A stretch of 60,000 bases of DNA from Owenia fusiformis (Eukaryota; Annelida; Polychaeta; Sabellida; Oweniidae), in NCBI GenBank assembly GCA_903813345.2, contig CAIIXF020000006.1:36547936-36607935 (forward strand), read 5' to 3'. The notes below the pieces were generated by a model. It searched no databases. It saw only the letters and a list, made by a program, of their open reading frames with translations, and was not told the DNA's origin. The translations under genes and the position numbers were made by a program. Numbering within the stretch: position 1 is the stretch's first letter; every line of letters starts with the position of its first letter. This document shows, in pieces, positions 47,112 through 59,105 of the stretch.

Positions 47112-48805
47112 TAGCCTTGCCCAAGTCGGTATTTTTTTTACTTATCTGATCTTGAATTATTACCGCCTTGTACACCCTATGCAGACAGAGCCTGTGGGAA
47201 ATATTGGGTGCGGCGCAAATGAGCGGAGGGTGCGGAGCTAACGGTCATTTTTGAATTTAAAATTGGGATATTTCTGAAACTAAGCCGTTTTGGGACTTCA
47301 AATATACCAAGATATGTGTATTTGACACCAAATATCAATAAAATTGTGAAAATAGTAGTGCAATTCATTTTATAGCGACGCAGTATGCTTTAAACATTTC
47401 ACAGACCTATATATTTTGAGACTATCCTTTTAATACTGCGTCCCCAGCATTCATAAAAAATGGTGTTCAAGATACACTACCCATGCAAATTATTTTTGCA
47501 TCTTGAAAGCCAGGCAGTATCTGTGTGATTTTATAAAAATTCGGAAATGTTCTTCAGATATGAGCCCCCTCTAAATATTGGGTGCGGAGCTACGTTTATG
47601 GAGCTGCTCCGCACCCAATATTTAGAGGGGGCTCATATCTGAAAAACATTTCAGAATTTTTATAAAATCACACAGATACTGCCTGGCTTCCAAGATGCAA
47701 AAATAATTTGTATAGATAGTGCACCTTGAACACCATTTTTTATGAATGCTGGGGACTCAGTATTAAAAGGATAATTTCAAAATATATAGGTCTGGGAAAG
47801 GTTTAAGGCACACTGCGTCGCTATAGAATGAATTGCGCTACTATTTTCACAATTGTATTGATATTTGGTGTCAAATACACATATCTTGGTATATTTGAAG
47901 TCCCAAAACGGCTTAGTTTCAGAAATATCCCAAATTTAAATTCAAAAATAACCGTTAGCTCCGCACCCTCCGCTCATTTTCTCCGCACCCAATATTTCCC
48001 ACAGACTCTGTCTGCATAGGGTGTTGTACAATCCAATACACCTGCGCTGATATTATGCAGAGTTATTCAACGGTTTCGAGATTTCCATAATACCTACGCT
48101 ATCAGGGGTATCGCGAGACCTAATGGGTTCAGATATACGCGTGGACAGTCTGGACACGACGTGTGACTTCAGGCTGATTGACCAATCAAAAACGTTATCA
48201 GGTTGACCTGCATAAGTAAAGCAATCTTCCCGATTTGAAATTCAATGCCGATGATCTGATAGATCGTTTCTTTAGAGTTACAATATATTATGTAATTAAA
48301 TGTACATAGGGAATGTAAGAGTCATTAATATAAATTAGATATATAAATTAAATCATGCAATAGATTTAAAACTGATTTCGCGATGAAAATGCAAGACCGA
48401 GTCCAATGTAGCGGGTCATCGAGTCGATCAGTGATTGAATCTCAGCCTACATGTTCATTTGAATTCAGCGATCGTTTCAACGATTATTGTTGAAATCTTC
48501 TCACCTCCGGTTACCGATCGATGCTCCGGCATCCACTAAACTCTGATTGATATTTATCTGATAAAATATTTGTATTTTCATGATGAATTCATGCAAGTTT
48601 GTTCGTGAAAAGTCCCCGCGAAAAGTAAAAAGTGTACTTGTTTTTGACCGTGCATAATAATGAGCTAACGCTGTAGGGCCGTCGTTGATTGGTCAAATTT
48701 TACCGACATAAACATTGAGTCGGTAAAGCACGTGGCTTTCTCTTTGGTACAAGGCGGTCATAATAGAAATCAAGATAGTAAAAGAGACCGACATGGGCAA
48801 GGCTA
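47112..48805. mobile_element. Mutator-like TIR element with 9-bp target duplication
   Basis: Ends TAGCCTTGCCCAAGTCGG and CCGACATGGGCAAGGCTA, with TIRs of about 65 bp (GACCGCCTTGTAC inner end). The direct repeat CCCTATTGT lies at 47,103-47,111 and 48,806-48,814. A 9-bp TSD with long TIRs fits Mutator-like elements. Absent from copy A (11,610-11,640). No transposase is seen. A foldback MITE sits inside the left TIR. Confidence 0.85.
47173..48023. mobile_element. Foldback MITE nested in the Mutator-like element
   Basis: An 851-bp near-perfect palindrome with arms of about 420 bp and centre at about 47,600 (GGAGCTACGTTTATGGAGCT). Ends are CACCCTATGCAGACAGAG and the complement. It is flanked by direct TTGTA repeats (47,168-47,172 and 48,024-48,028). 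Open frames of 63 codons on each arm are mirror images and non-coding. Confidence 0.92.
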
Positions 48806-48814
48806 CCCTATTGT

Positions 48815-49552
48815 ATATGTAGTAAAAACAATGTCTTCCTTTTGGTCAGATCGAAGTGATGATCTATCTTTATTAAGGCAATTAAAAAATGACTTGACCC
48901 CTCCCCTTTTCTAAATGCAATTCCAATGTTTTTGGTTAACCCCTCTATTTGCTAACACTACAATTCATTATCTCCTCATTATTTCAGAAGAACATTGGTC
49001 AATTGAGTCTCAAGCAGTAAAATTATGTTACTGGGTATATAGGGTTCTTATACAGGAGTAGAGGTTTCAGCCTAACTGAGACCTTTCTGAAAACGTTGGT
49101 ATAAGCCCCTACTGTATTAATCTTCTAACATCTCTAGATTGCTTAATTCTGAACTTGTTTTCCTCTAATAAGAAACACAATGAAGCTATTTGACCTTATT
49201 TTACTGTACATACTTTAACTTAAGCCATTCCTGCATGATATGTCATGAATGAGTGATTAGACAAACCCTGCATATATTGAATTCCAGTGACCTCTTTATA
49301 GGTGTACCTTCAGTAGTTTAAAGCCTCAGTCACATTTGCTCTAAAACAGCTTCTCAAAATTGATATAGAAATTCTACATCGCACTGCTTATCCCTATGTT
49401 TTATGCTGCATATTTCAATCCATTTTGGGAACCCACTGCCACCATTCAATTGCCGTAAATCAAATGACTGAGGCATAAGTTGTGTGAACTTAGTGCTTCA
49501 GTAGTGGAGATATCCTTTCATTATAGTCACATATTATGAATCTAACTTGTAT
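48815..49552. other. 3' flank of duplication B; no gene seen
   Basis: Matches 11,640-13,480 of copy A minus the two A-only insertions. Holds the empty TTAA site at about 49,215. Confidence 0.7.
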
Positions 49553-50464
49553 AATGGATGTTTTAAAGTGTGCGCCAAAGTTTAAAACTGCGCAGGCGCA
49601 CCGCTCTCGCTAAACTATATAAAGAGATTACCAGGTACACGATTCAGAAAGAGGAGGGAAAGTCCCAGAGTTTTAAGGTGACAGACATAATTACCTCTCT
49701 TGCTTACCACCTTCGTTCGTTCGAATTTTCATCGGCTAGTTATCAAATACTACACTTCGATGGGATGTTTTAATTGATATAGGCTAGGCATATTCCGTAC
49801 ACCTTTCTTTATCTTGATGTGAAATGAGAAGCTATGATATTGGTTAACACGCCAGCAATGAACATAATATTATTCGAAGCGTATTTCGAAAATTTTGAAG
49901 CCGCCATTGATGACGTCATTTGTTTGTCGACTTTTGACCAATCAGCGGCGATGTCATCTCAATACAGATTTACATTATAAGCGTATGTCATCTTTGAACC
50001 CTGGTGTTTCTCCCCCTCTGATTCAGAGGTAAGCCAGGAAGGCGAACGATCTTCGTCTCGTGATGATTTCCTATATAATCGTAACCAGGGAAGTTTCACC
50101 ATTGAAATTGAAAATTACTATTAGGTATACTTTGTAGATGTTATTTATGAAGCTATTTAGTGTTTGCATCAACCAAATGGCTCATTTTGAACATATAAAA
50201 AGTGTTTGTGTTTTGTTTCCCAGGGTATTGTATTGTGTGTATGTAGTACACACATAAACAGTGTACATTATACAGTACTTGAATAGCCTGGTTTACATAA
50301 TATTGAAGGGCATGCTGATTACATGCACACGAGTACATGAATGAAGGCCTAATATTGATATACGTAGCTTGCATACCTAAATAAAAAGTAAACTCTTCTA
50401 ATCCCCTAATGTAAACACGGCGGTATACGTAGCCCGATTTATCGGGGACTTTAAGCGCTATTAG
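49553..50464. other. B-specific unassigned sequence
   Basis: Not present in copy A. TATATAAAG at about 49,617 follows a GC-richer stretch (GCGCAGGCGCACCGCTCTCG), which could be a promoter or a transposon end. No coding sequence recognised. Confidence 0.35.
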
Positions 50465-50985
50465 TGCTGTCCCTAGGTCTGATTTCGTTACTCGGCTCGG
50501 AAAAAAGGTTTGTGGGTATCATTTTGTTCCAGACACTCTGTAGAATAAATTCATCTTGGGTGGAGTAAAAATGTGTGGTAAACGAATTCGCTATGGGCAG
50601 TTAAAGAGGCGCCATCTATTCATTTTAAAACAGGGGGTAGGGGTATAAAATAATTTTTTAACACATTTTAATAGTAAAATGACATTGAAATACTAATGAA
50701 ATCTTATCAAAAACATTATTTACAATCAGTATGAATTTTCTTGTGTGGATTAGGATGAAAATAAGGGCATATCTTGAAATTCACTACAGGGGCGCCACCT
50801 ATTTTTGTACTTCTACCACGTGTAATAACTTATTTTAGATTCGTTAAGGTACGAAATGTACTGAAAAAATTCATTCTGAAGGACCTATATATGTTCATAC
50901 CACATACTTAAAATTAGATCAATAGGTTATGTACCGGCGGAGAAAAAAATCATTGAAATTTAAAATTGTGGTATCATGCAGGATA

Positions 50986-51680
50986 GGGGTGACCATATCT
51001 CACATTATTAACTTCCAAAATATGGAGCATATGTATCTCAAATGTGCTCAAAATGTTGTATGTACTCTTGCTTTGTCATAATATTACTAATAAGAAGTAG
51101 AAAAATGATTGTACATTTTAGAAATTATTAATTCTCATTTTGGCTTCTGACATCCCAGGGGTGACCATATCTCACCTTTATAACTTCCAAAATATGGAGC
51201 ATATGTATCTCAAATGTGGTCAAAATGGTGTATGTACTCTTGCTTTGTCATAATATTAGTAATAAGAAGTAAGAAAATGATTGTACATTTAAAAAAATAT
51301 TAATTCTCATTTTGGCTTCTGACGTCCCAGGGGTGACCATATGTCACCTTAATAACGTCCAAAATATTGAGCATATGTATCTCAAATGTGCTCAAAATGG
51401 TGTATGTACTCTTGCTTTGTCATAATATTAGTAATAAGAAGTGGAAAATTATTGTACATTTAAGAAATTATTAATTCTCATTTTGGCTTCTGACGTCCCA
51501 GGGGTGACCATATCTCACCTTAATAAATTCCAAAATATGGAGCATATGTATCTCAAATGTACTCAAAATGGTGTATGTACTCTTGCTTTGTCATAATATT
51601 ATACTAATAAGATGTAGGAATATGATTATACATTTAAAAATTTTTAATTTTGCTTCTTACGTTCCTGGGTAATCATATCG
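50986..51680. repeat. 172-bp tandem repeat, left arm
   Basis: GGGGTGACCATATCTCAC starts at 50,986, 51,158, 51,330 (variant) and 51,501 (spacing 172, 172 and 171), with a decayed fifth unit from about 51,667. Confidence 0.93.
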
Positions 51681-53114
51681 CAACATATAATAATAATAAT
51701 AACTTCTAAGATATGTAACATATACGCCTCAAATATTCTTAGAAAAGTCTTGTCTTTCATATTACTAATGAAATGTAGAAAAATGATTGCATTTTTTTTT
51801 AAATTTTAATTTTAGCCTCTGGTGTCCCACCTTGATAACTCTCACAATATGCAACTTATGCATCTCAAATGTGTGCTCAAAATGGTATAAATATAGTCTT
51901 GTTTTGTCATATTTATTTAGAATCATAAAATCAACAGTTCAGAATCAATGGATTTTGACTGGTCTCCTCTACAGCTACATATAATTCAGGGCAAATAATA
52001 TCTGCTTTCAAATATTTGCATTTGCTCCCCAAACACCCCTTACAGGTACAATGGATGAGATTATTCCCTTGCATAACTTGGACCAAACATCTTTTGTAAT
52101 CCATACAGGAATCCTTTTAGCCTATCATTAGTGGGAGTACTTTACTCCATTTATGAAGTAATGGCAAATGTTGATAAGGTGTTAATATGTTATCCTGTGG
52201 CCTGCAATATATGCACCTTGGATCATACACTGAATTAAGGGATTTTGAGTACGTAAAATACGGGAAAAGGAGCTCTTTGTAATGATAAATCTTTTAGCCA
52301 CATTCTCTAGTTTTCATGTTTGTCATACAACATACGAGGGTATATCATAAAGTTCTCATAATATCTCTCTAATTTTTTTATTTTTCAATATATTCTAATG
52401 AAATTTTCAGGAAATCTGCAGTATAGAACACTGTATTAATCTATCAAAATATATTTGATATAACAGAAAAATTAAATAAGTAATGGTTGCCAAAGTAACC
52501 GGAAATCAAGGCACCCGGGGCAAATAAAAATAATTGAGAAAATGAGCTTAATTAACCATGTTTACATACATAAGAAACTCTCATAAATTATCAAACACAT
52601 TAAAATGTTATGTTAAATATGTTGTTAAATACTTTTACTATAAAATAAATTGATCATGTGAATTATGTCTTAGGGGATGCTTACATGCTTCATTAGATGT
52701 GATACCAGACTCTGGGAATCAAAGCTTAATGATCAGAAATGACAGAGTAAGATAATGCATAGATGCAGAGATCATCAAAAAATAAAATTCATACTAACAA
52801 AAAGTTTGGTTAAGTTCGAAAAGTCCTTTGATCATGCTAAAGATGATCTAAAACAAATATGTTGCAAAGTTATCAACAAAATTACCCCCCTATTTGTGTT
52901 CTAGACATATTTAAGATAAACTAAAGGGGGAAAATCGACTTTCCTTGGAATATTTGACAAAACAGTTGTAGTGCCTAACAACACTTCTAATGATTCATTA
53001 CAATCATCCATTATGAGATCACACAATTCACATGACCATTATAATTGTTCAAAACAGTCAAGAACACATGGCATTTAACAATTTGATGTGTTTCATAGCT
53101 TATTTGATAACTTA

Positions 53115-54106
53115 CAGGGTGACCGGAAAAAAGGAGACCATTGAAATAGGCAATATCTCCTAAAATAGACTAGTGACATCAATGAAATTTTGCATACATC
53201 AGGACAGTTCTATGGAAATTTGTTCCTGAAAGTGTCAATACAAGCAGTCAACTGGTTCAGGAGCTATGATCATTTACATAACATGCTCCAAATAGGCGCA
53301 ATTGAGACCAACGCAGAGCTGGATACATTTGGCAAATACCCTTACATATTCCGACCTTGTTATGGCATTACATTTAGCATTTATTGCCACCTTTAGGTCA
53401 GCAATTGTCTCAGGATTGTTTTGGTACACATTGTCTTTCAAATTGCCCCACAAAAAGAAATCAGGTGGATTCAAATTTGAGGTGTATGGAGACGAAGCTT
53501 ATCTGACCTATGGCTTCTGACTCAGTGGTCCCACTCAGTTACAGTATCATCCTAAGGAGGTTTTGGGCAGCCCTTGGTTTTCATATGGGATTTAATTGTG
53601 CCATATAGTGGTTTTAGTAACATGGCACTATGCCCAATACCTAAAGTGACTCTTAAGATTTGGTAAATCAGCACTTTGGCAACAGGATGATGAACCACAT
53701 GTCAGATAACCCTTCATTGCCATTACAGCCTAGACTTGAATCCTGCTGATTTCTTTTTGTATGGATATTTGAAAGACAATCTATACCAAAACAATCCTCA
53801 GACTATTGTTGACCTAAAGAAGGCAATCACTGCTATATGTAATGCCATAATAATGCCATAGAGGGCAGAACATGTAAGGGTAGTTTGCCATATGAATCCA
53901 ACTCTGCGTTGGTCTCAATTGTGCCTATTTGGAGCATGTTATGTAAATGATCATAGCTCCTGAACCAGTTGAATGCTTGTATTGAAACCTTCAGTAACAA
54001 ATTTCCATATAACTGTTCCAGTGTATGCAAAATTTCATTGATGGCACTTGTCTAGTTTAGGAGAAATTGATTACTTCAATGGTCTCCTTTTTTTCCGGTC
54101 ACCCTG
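53115..54106. mobile_element. Mariner-like element, intact copy (992 bp)
   Basis: Flanked by TA at 53,113 and 54,107. Ends are CAGGGTGACCGGAAAAAAGG and its complement. Nearly identical to the interrupted copy at 6,922-11,271, implying recent mobility. It carries transposase C-terminal segments in opposite orientations (minus 53,277-53,474; plus 53,727-53,861) and no catalytic core, so it is a non-autonomous inverted-dimer derivative. Confidence 0.93.
53277..53474 (-). pseudogene. Mariner transposase C-terminal fragment
   Basis: Minus strand reads NPPDFFLWGNLKDNVYQNNP and ETIADLKVAI, typical of the last portion of mariner-type transposases after the third catalytic Asp. The catalytic region is missing. 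A related fragment on the plus strand (53,727-53,861) reads LNPADFFLYGYLKDNLYQNN and stops at TAG. Confidence 0.85.
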
Positions 54107-54347
54107 TATTATGCATTTAAACATGGTTAGTTGGGGCTATTCTTGCACAATTTTTTATTTGCCCCGGGTGCCTTGATTTCGGGTTACTATGGCAACCATT
54201 TCTTAAATAATATTCCTGTTGTACCAAATATATTTTGATAGATTAATACAGCATTCTATACTACACATTCTGTGAAAAATTCATCAGAATATATTGAAAA
54301 ATAAAAAAATTAGAGAGATCTTATGAGAACTTTATGATATACCCTCG

Positions 54348-55064
54348 TACATTGATTGTATTGAAATATTAATTTATGATTGTGATGTCCCGCACTTCTA
54401 GGGTCCCAGAGAAGAGCTTAGCTTTTGGAACACTTGCATTACTCTTGGCATGATAGGCCATACAGTGAATACAATTGTTGAGATGGGGCAAGAACAATAT
54501 AGCACATTCGACAAAAGGCAACTTGAAAACCCAACAGTACCATTTGATAGAACCATATCCAGGAACAAAGTTCTTCAGTTCATTAGGCCTCCAAAACCTC
54601 CATTCATAACAGATTATGGAAAACTATAGTTCCTCCATTAAATTAAATTTTGAATGACCATGCCAAAAATTAGATCATTAACATGCTAAAACCCAACAGT
54701 GAAAATATGCAGAACATGAACATAAATGATTGTGCAAATTAAGTAATATTTCTTCCCCACATATAAAACATAGAAATGGAACAAGGGAGAAGGTATATCA
54801 TACTAATTCTCTTGTAAATTTCCTAAGATGTGCCAAGAACAAGAGTGATCAGTTTTCCTTCCAGACATCAAAACTTTATGCTAAAAAAACTGAAAGTGTC
54901 AATTTGGATTGCATACTGAAAGAGGAAATCTTATCAGTATCTACCTTCCCATGATATTATTGCAGAATATGGCCATGGCAAAACTTTTGGTAAATGAGGC
55001 TAGGCTACTCACACTACTGATAGGCTACCAGTATACAAAAGATGTTGCATCCAAGGCATGCAAA
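54348..55064. other. Asymmetric loop sequence of the foldback element
   Basis: This part has no inverted partner. A 74-codon plus-strand frame (54,730-54,954) shows no recognisable motif. It may be cargo of the foldback element. Confidence 0.35.
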
Positions 55065-55309
55065 ATACTTATTGTCCATTGTTCCTGTAATATAAGGAGT
55101 GTTTGGGGAGAAGATGCAAATATTTGAAAGTAGATCTTATTGTCTCTGGGCTATATGTAGCTGCATCCTTCAGGGAGACAGTCAAATCCATAAATTCTGA
55201 ACTTCTGATTTTATGAATCTCAATAAATATGACAAAACAAGACTATATTTATACCATTTTGGGCACGCATTTGAGATGCATATGTTGCATACTGTGAGAG
55301 TTATATCAA

Positions 55310-56175
55310 GGTGAGATATAGTTGCCCCTGGGATATCAGATTCGGAAGCTAAAATGAAAATTTCAATTCAAAAAAGGTGTAATAATTTTTTCTACATCTC
55401 ATGAATAATATTATGACAAAGCAAGACCATATGCCCCATTTTTGGTATATTTGAGTTGTATATGTTACATAATTTTAGAAGTTATTGAGGGACGTCAGAA
55501 GCTAAAATTAAAATTAAATTTTTTTAAATGTATAATCATATTCCTACATCTTATTAGTACAATATTATGACAAAGCAAGAGTACATACACCATTTTGAGT
55601 ACATTTGAGATACATATGCTCCATATTTTGGAAGTTATTAAAGTGAGATATGGTCACCCCTGGGACGTCAGAAGCCAAAATGAGAATTAATATTTTTTTT
55701 AAATGTACAATCATTTTCCTACATCTTATTAGTCATATTATGACAAGACAAGATTATATACACCATTTTGAGCACATTTGAGATACATATGCTCCATATT
55801 TTGGAAACTATTAAGGTGAGATATGGTCACCCCTGGGACGTCAGAAGCTAAAATGAAAATTAATATTTTTAAAAATGTACAATCATTTTCTGACATCTTA
55901 TTAGTAATATGACTAGACAAGACTATAAACACCATTTTGAGCAAATTTGAGATACATATGCTCAATATTTTGGAAGTTATTAAGGTGAGATATGGTCACC
56001 CCTGGAACGTCAGAAGCTAAAATGAAAATTAATATTTTTTAAAATGTACAATCATTTTTCTACATATTATTAGTAATATTATGACAAGGCAAGACTATAT
56101 ACACCATTTTGAGCATATTTGAGATACATATGCTCCATATTTTGGAAGTTAATAATGTGAGATATGGTCACCCCT
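55310..56175. repeat. 172-bp tandem repeat, right arm (inverted)
   Basis: GTGAGATATGGTCACCCCTG-type units recur at about 55,645, 55,818, 55,986 and 56,157, with decayed units toward 55,310. It is the complement of the left-arm repeat. Confidence 0.92.
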
Positions 56176-56757
56176 ATCCTGAATGATGCCACAATTTTAA
56201 ATTTCAATAATTTTTTTCTCAAAAGGTACAAAAGCTATTGATCTAATTTTAAGTATGTGGTATGAACATATATAGGTCCTTCAGAATGAATTTTTTCAGT
56301 ACATTTTGTACCTTAACGAATCTAAAATAAGTTATTACACGTGGTAGAACTAAGAAAATAGGTGGCGCCCCTGTAGTGAATTTCAAGATATGCCCTTTTT
56401 TCACCCTAATACACACAAGAAAGTTCATACTGATTGTAAATAATGTTTTTGATAAGATTTTATTAGTATTTCAATGTCATTTTACTATTAAAATGTGTTA
56501 AAAAATTATTTTATACCCCTACCCCCTGTTTGAAAATGAATAGATGGCGCCTCTTTAACTGCCCATAGCGAATTCGTTTACCACACATTTTTACTCCACC
56601 CAAGATGAATTTATTCTACAGAGTGTCTGGAACAAAATGATACCCACAAACCTTTTTTCCGAGCCGAGTAACGAAATCAGACCTAGGGACAGCACTATAT
56701 ATGTACTAGGATGTAACGCAAAAGAGAAATTGATTCAAAATTGTTTTGTGCAGTACA

Positions 56758-57900
56758 CACGGTGCCCATGTCAAGCTGCGCGCCTACTTAGGCGCGCAGT
56801 TTGTTTCGATCACAAACTGCGTGCCTAAGAACATTGGATCATTTAAGTTGGAGTCTGTATTTTGAAACGTTATTTAAAGACATTTATCCTGCATTGTTTT
56901 CTTGTTCAATGCTTTCATTCTGTGGCGAATATACGAATCTTGCAAATACTAGCAAAAACTGTGTGCAAATGAATCTTAGTTTTAAAACATAAGCAGATTA
57001 ATGGCATTTTCGTCACTGATTTAATGGGCTCGGACCGAGTGCCCCGACCATGGGGTAGTAAAAGTGACATTTAAAAAAGAGCTATTTAGAAATCTAGCAC
57101 TTTAAACATAAATGACAAATACTTTAGACTCGTTTTATATTTAATTCCTTACACATTCATCATGTTTAATTCAAAATATTTCGAGATAAAACAGATAATC
57201 AGGAGATTAAAAAGAAATAAACCACAAACTGCGCGCCTATTTTAGCCAGAAATTACAATCCGTGCGCATACACTATTAAAACTACATATTATCATTGGAA
57301 TTTCTACAGAGGTACGTGTAGGTGTTTTCGATGTAGCTTTGGAAATTTTGCTTTATCGTCAGATTTTATGAGATTTTCATATTGAAAGTCAAAATGTATA
57401 ATAGAAGTGACAATTAAGTTGGGAACGAAAAAAACATTTATTTTCAGATCACCATCTTGGTGGATGGACTCTCATAGTGTTTCAATTATGGGGTTCTACT
57501 ATTGTGTTTGAACACAAACTTTGCTGTTTTAATCAGATGGAGTGATCCTATATATATTATAGCATACACAGACACAATGGCTGAATAAACGGCAAATGAC
57601 GATAAAAAGACATAGATATAACTTTACACTGTAAATTTTGAACACTTAAGTTACTTAAGACCCTTATATTGAGATAACTAGGTTTACATCGGGAAAAACA
57701 TTGAGTACTATGAGTAAATTAAGTTCATCTTCACAGAATGGTACTATCTTTAGAACGAGACTAACCTTGTCTTTTTCGTATTTTGGCTCTTTTTGGGAGT
57801 CGTGTCCTCCCCGTCTCACATTTTGAAATATGCGCGCAGTTTGTCAGAGTTTCAAACTGCGTGCCTAGTAGGCACGCTGCTTGACATGGGCATCGTGGTA
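56758..57900. mobile_element. TIR element with GCGCGCAGTTTG subterminal repeats
   Basis: Ends CGGTGCCCATGTCAAGC and GCTTGACATGGGCATCG lie within 1,143 bp, flanked by the direct repeat CAGTACA (56,751-56,757; 57,901-57,907). Copy A has the uninterrupted site (GCAGTACACAGAAACC at about 13,576). Short hairpins of the CTGCGCGCC / GGCGCGCAG type lie just inside both ends and at 57,232. Possibly hAT-related (7-8 bp TSD); no transposase seen. Confidence 0.8.
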
Positions 57901-58194
57901 CAGTACAGTGTAAAGTGGTACACCTCTAGAAGTAGAACACCTCTGTTGGGGAACAAATTTCAGAACTTCAAGACTAACTGACTCAATGTTTAATGAACCT
58001 CTATGAGGTGTTCCATCTAGACAGGTTTTACTGTACATAATTTTGAAAGATAAGAGTAGTGATATTTAATAATTTATATTGTTAGTACCTCAGTCGAAAT
58101 ACTCGATTTTGATTGGTCAACCAGCGGTGAATAATTTTAACTGTACACCAAGCAATGCATTGCCGGTGAATAATATTCCCAGCATTCCACTAAA

Positions 58195-58620
58195 ATGACG
58201 TCATTATCAGACGATAAAATGGCCGCCGCTAGCACTAGCCGTTTCAAAAATGTTGAAGATGAGGATATTATTAGTCTCTTAGAGATTAATTTGTACAAAG
58301 CTTTTAGTGGACTTCGCCCAGGAGAGTAATTTGACTCCATTGAGTGAACTTACTGCCGTGGCAGATGTAGATAATTTTTTGAAAAAGTTTTACGTTGGTA
58401 GGCCTATTAGAAAAAAAGACGGTTGACTTTATAAGTTGAAATCATTTCAGCTTCTTAAATGGGGAGTGGCATGATACATCAGAGAGACACTTAGATGGAC
58501 ATTACCAAGTCTGAATTCAAGGCATCAAACGATGTTTTCAAAGCGATGGTTGTGGAACTGCAGAAGTCAGGAAAAGGTAAAACCACCCACAAACCTGTGT
58601 TTGTCAACTTCAAGGGTCAG
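58195..58620 (+). pseudogene. Crypton-like (DUF3504-type) N-terminal relic
   Basis: From ATG at 58,195 the plus strand reads MAAASTSRFKNVEDEDIISL and stops at 58,327-58,329 after 44 codons. Further on, another frame reads DITKSEFKASNDVFKAMVVE and LQKSGKGKTTHKPVF. These two blocks resemble the N-terminal part of DUF3504-type tyrosine-recombinase-derived proteins in animals (SRF...ED...LLE; F-x-A-S-N-x-V-F...G-x-G-x-x-x-H). Frames are broken and the recombinase domain is missing. It lies in a B-specific insertion (about 58,082-58,790). Confidence 0.5.
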
Positions 58621-58657
58621 AAAAATCTAAGATATTCTTCGGACTAACAAAACAATT

Positions 58658-58787
58658 ATAGACCTCTCCATTCGGTTTACTGTCAAAATTATATCCCTCG
58701 ACTGTAAACCTCGACCTACGGTCTCGGTTTACAGTCTCTGGATATATAATTTTGACAGTAAACCTCTGGAGAGGTCAATAATTGTAT
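58658..58787. mobile_element. Hairpin MITE
   Basis: AGACCTCTCCATTCGGTTTA and TAAACCTCTGGAGAGGTC form an imperfect hairpin of about 130 bp, with inner TGTCAAAATTATATCC paired to GGATATATAATTTTGACA. The central CTCGACCTACGGTCTCGG holds the loop. Confidence 0.75.
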
Positions 58788-59105
58788 ATTGTACTAAAAA
58801 TGATGCTTCAATGATTATGAACACTGGCCCAAGATGCTATATGCCAATTCTTATGCTTAAGACAGTGTTGTTTAACTTCACCCAAAAAGGATATCTTAAC
58901 AGGACATAATTTTAAGTCCAAAATGTTGTAACGATTTTTCCACCAGTTTTTAAAATGCAACTTTTCTCAAGGCAATATTTTAAAAAATACAATATATAAA
59001 TCAAGGTGTGAAAAGAGGTAAAACTTTATTGTGTATTATATGTTATCTATATTTACTGTATATAATTCAACATGTGGTAAAAAAGACACATGAAATATAC
59101 ATATA

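Larger units (their letters stand above)
52335..54347. mobile_element. TIR element nested in the foldback loop
   Basis: Ends CGAGGGTATATCATAAAGTT and AACTTTATGATATACCCTCG, flanked by TA (52,333 and 54,348). Arms are about 240 bp, including CACCCGGGGCAAATAAAAA and its complement. Tc1/mariner-type ends. No transposase of its own. Confidence 0.85.
50465..56698. mobile_element. Large foldback element, about 6.2 kb, with 1.6-kb inverted arms
   Basis: Left end TAGTGCTGTCCCTAGGTC and right end GACCTAGGGACAGCACTA are inverted. Pairing continues for about 1.6 kb (50,465-52,060 against 55,065-56,698), including CCCCTACCCCCTG and GGTGGCGCCCCTGTAG words. Both arms contain the same 172-bp tandem repeats. 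The loop holds a nested TIR element. No transposase is recognised and no TSD could be fixed. Absent from copy A. Confidence 0.88.
35575..59100 (+). repeat. Segmental duplication, copy B
   Basis: Colinear with copy A (1-14,400) but longer, because of a larger minisatellite, a longer TPR array and several transposon insertions (47,112-48,805; about 49,553-56,698; 56,758-57,900; about 58,082-58,790). The right boundary is approximate. Confidence 0.85.

Noticed and set aside
47177-48019. Two 63-codon frames with nearly the same protein on opposite strands
   Set aside because: They are the two arms of the foldback MITE, not a duplicated gene.
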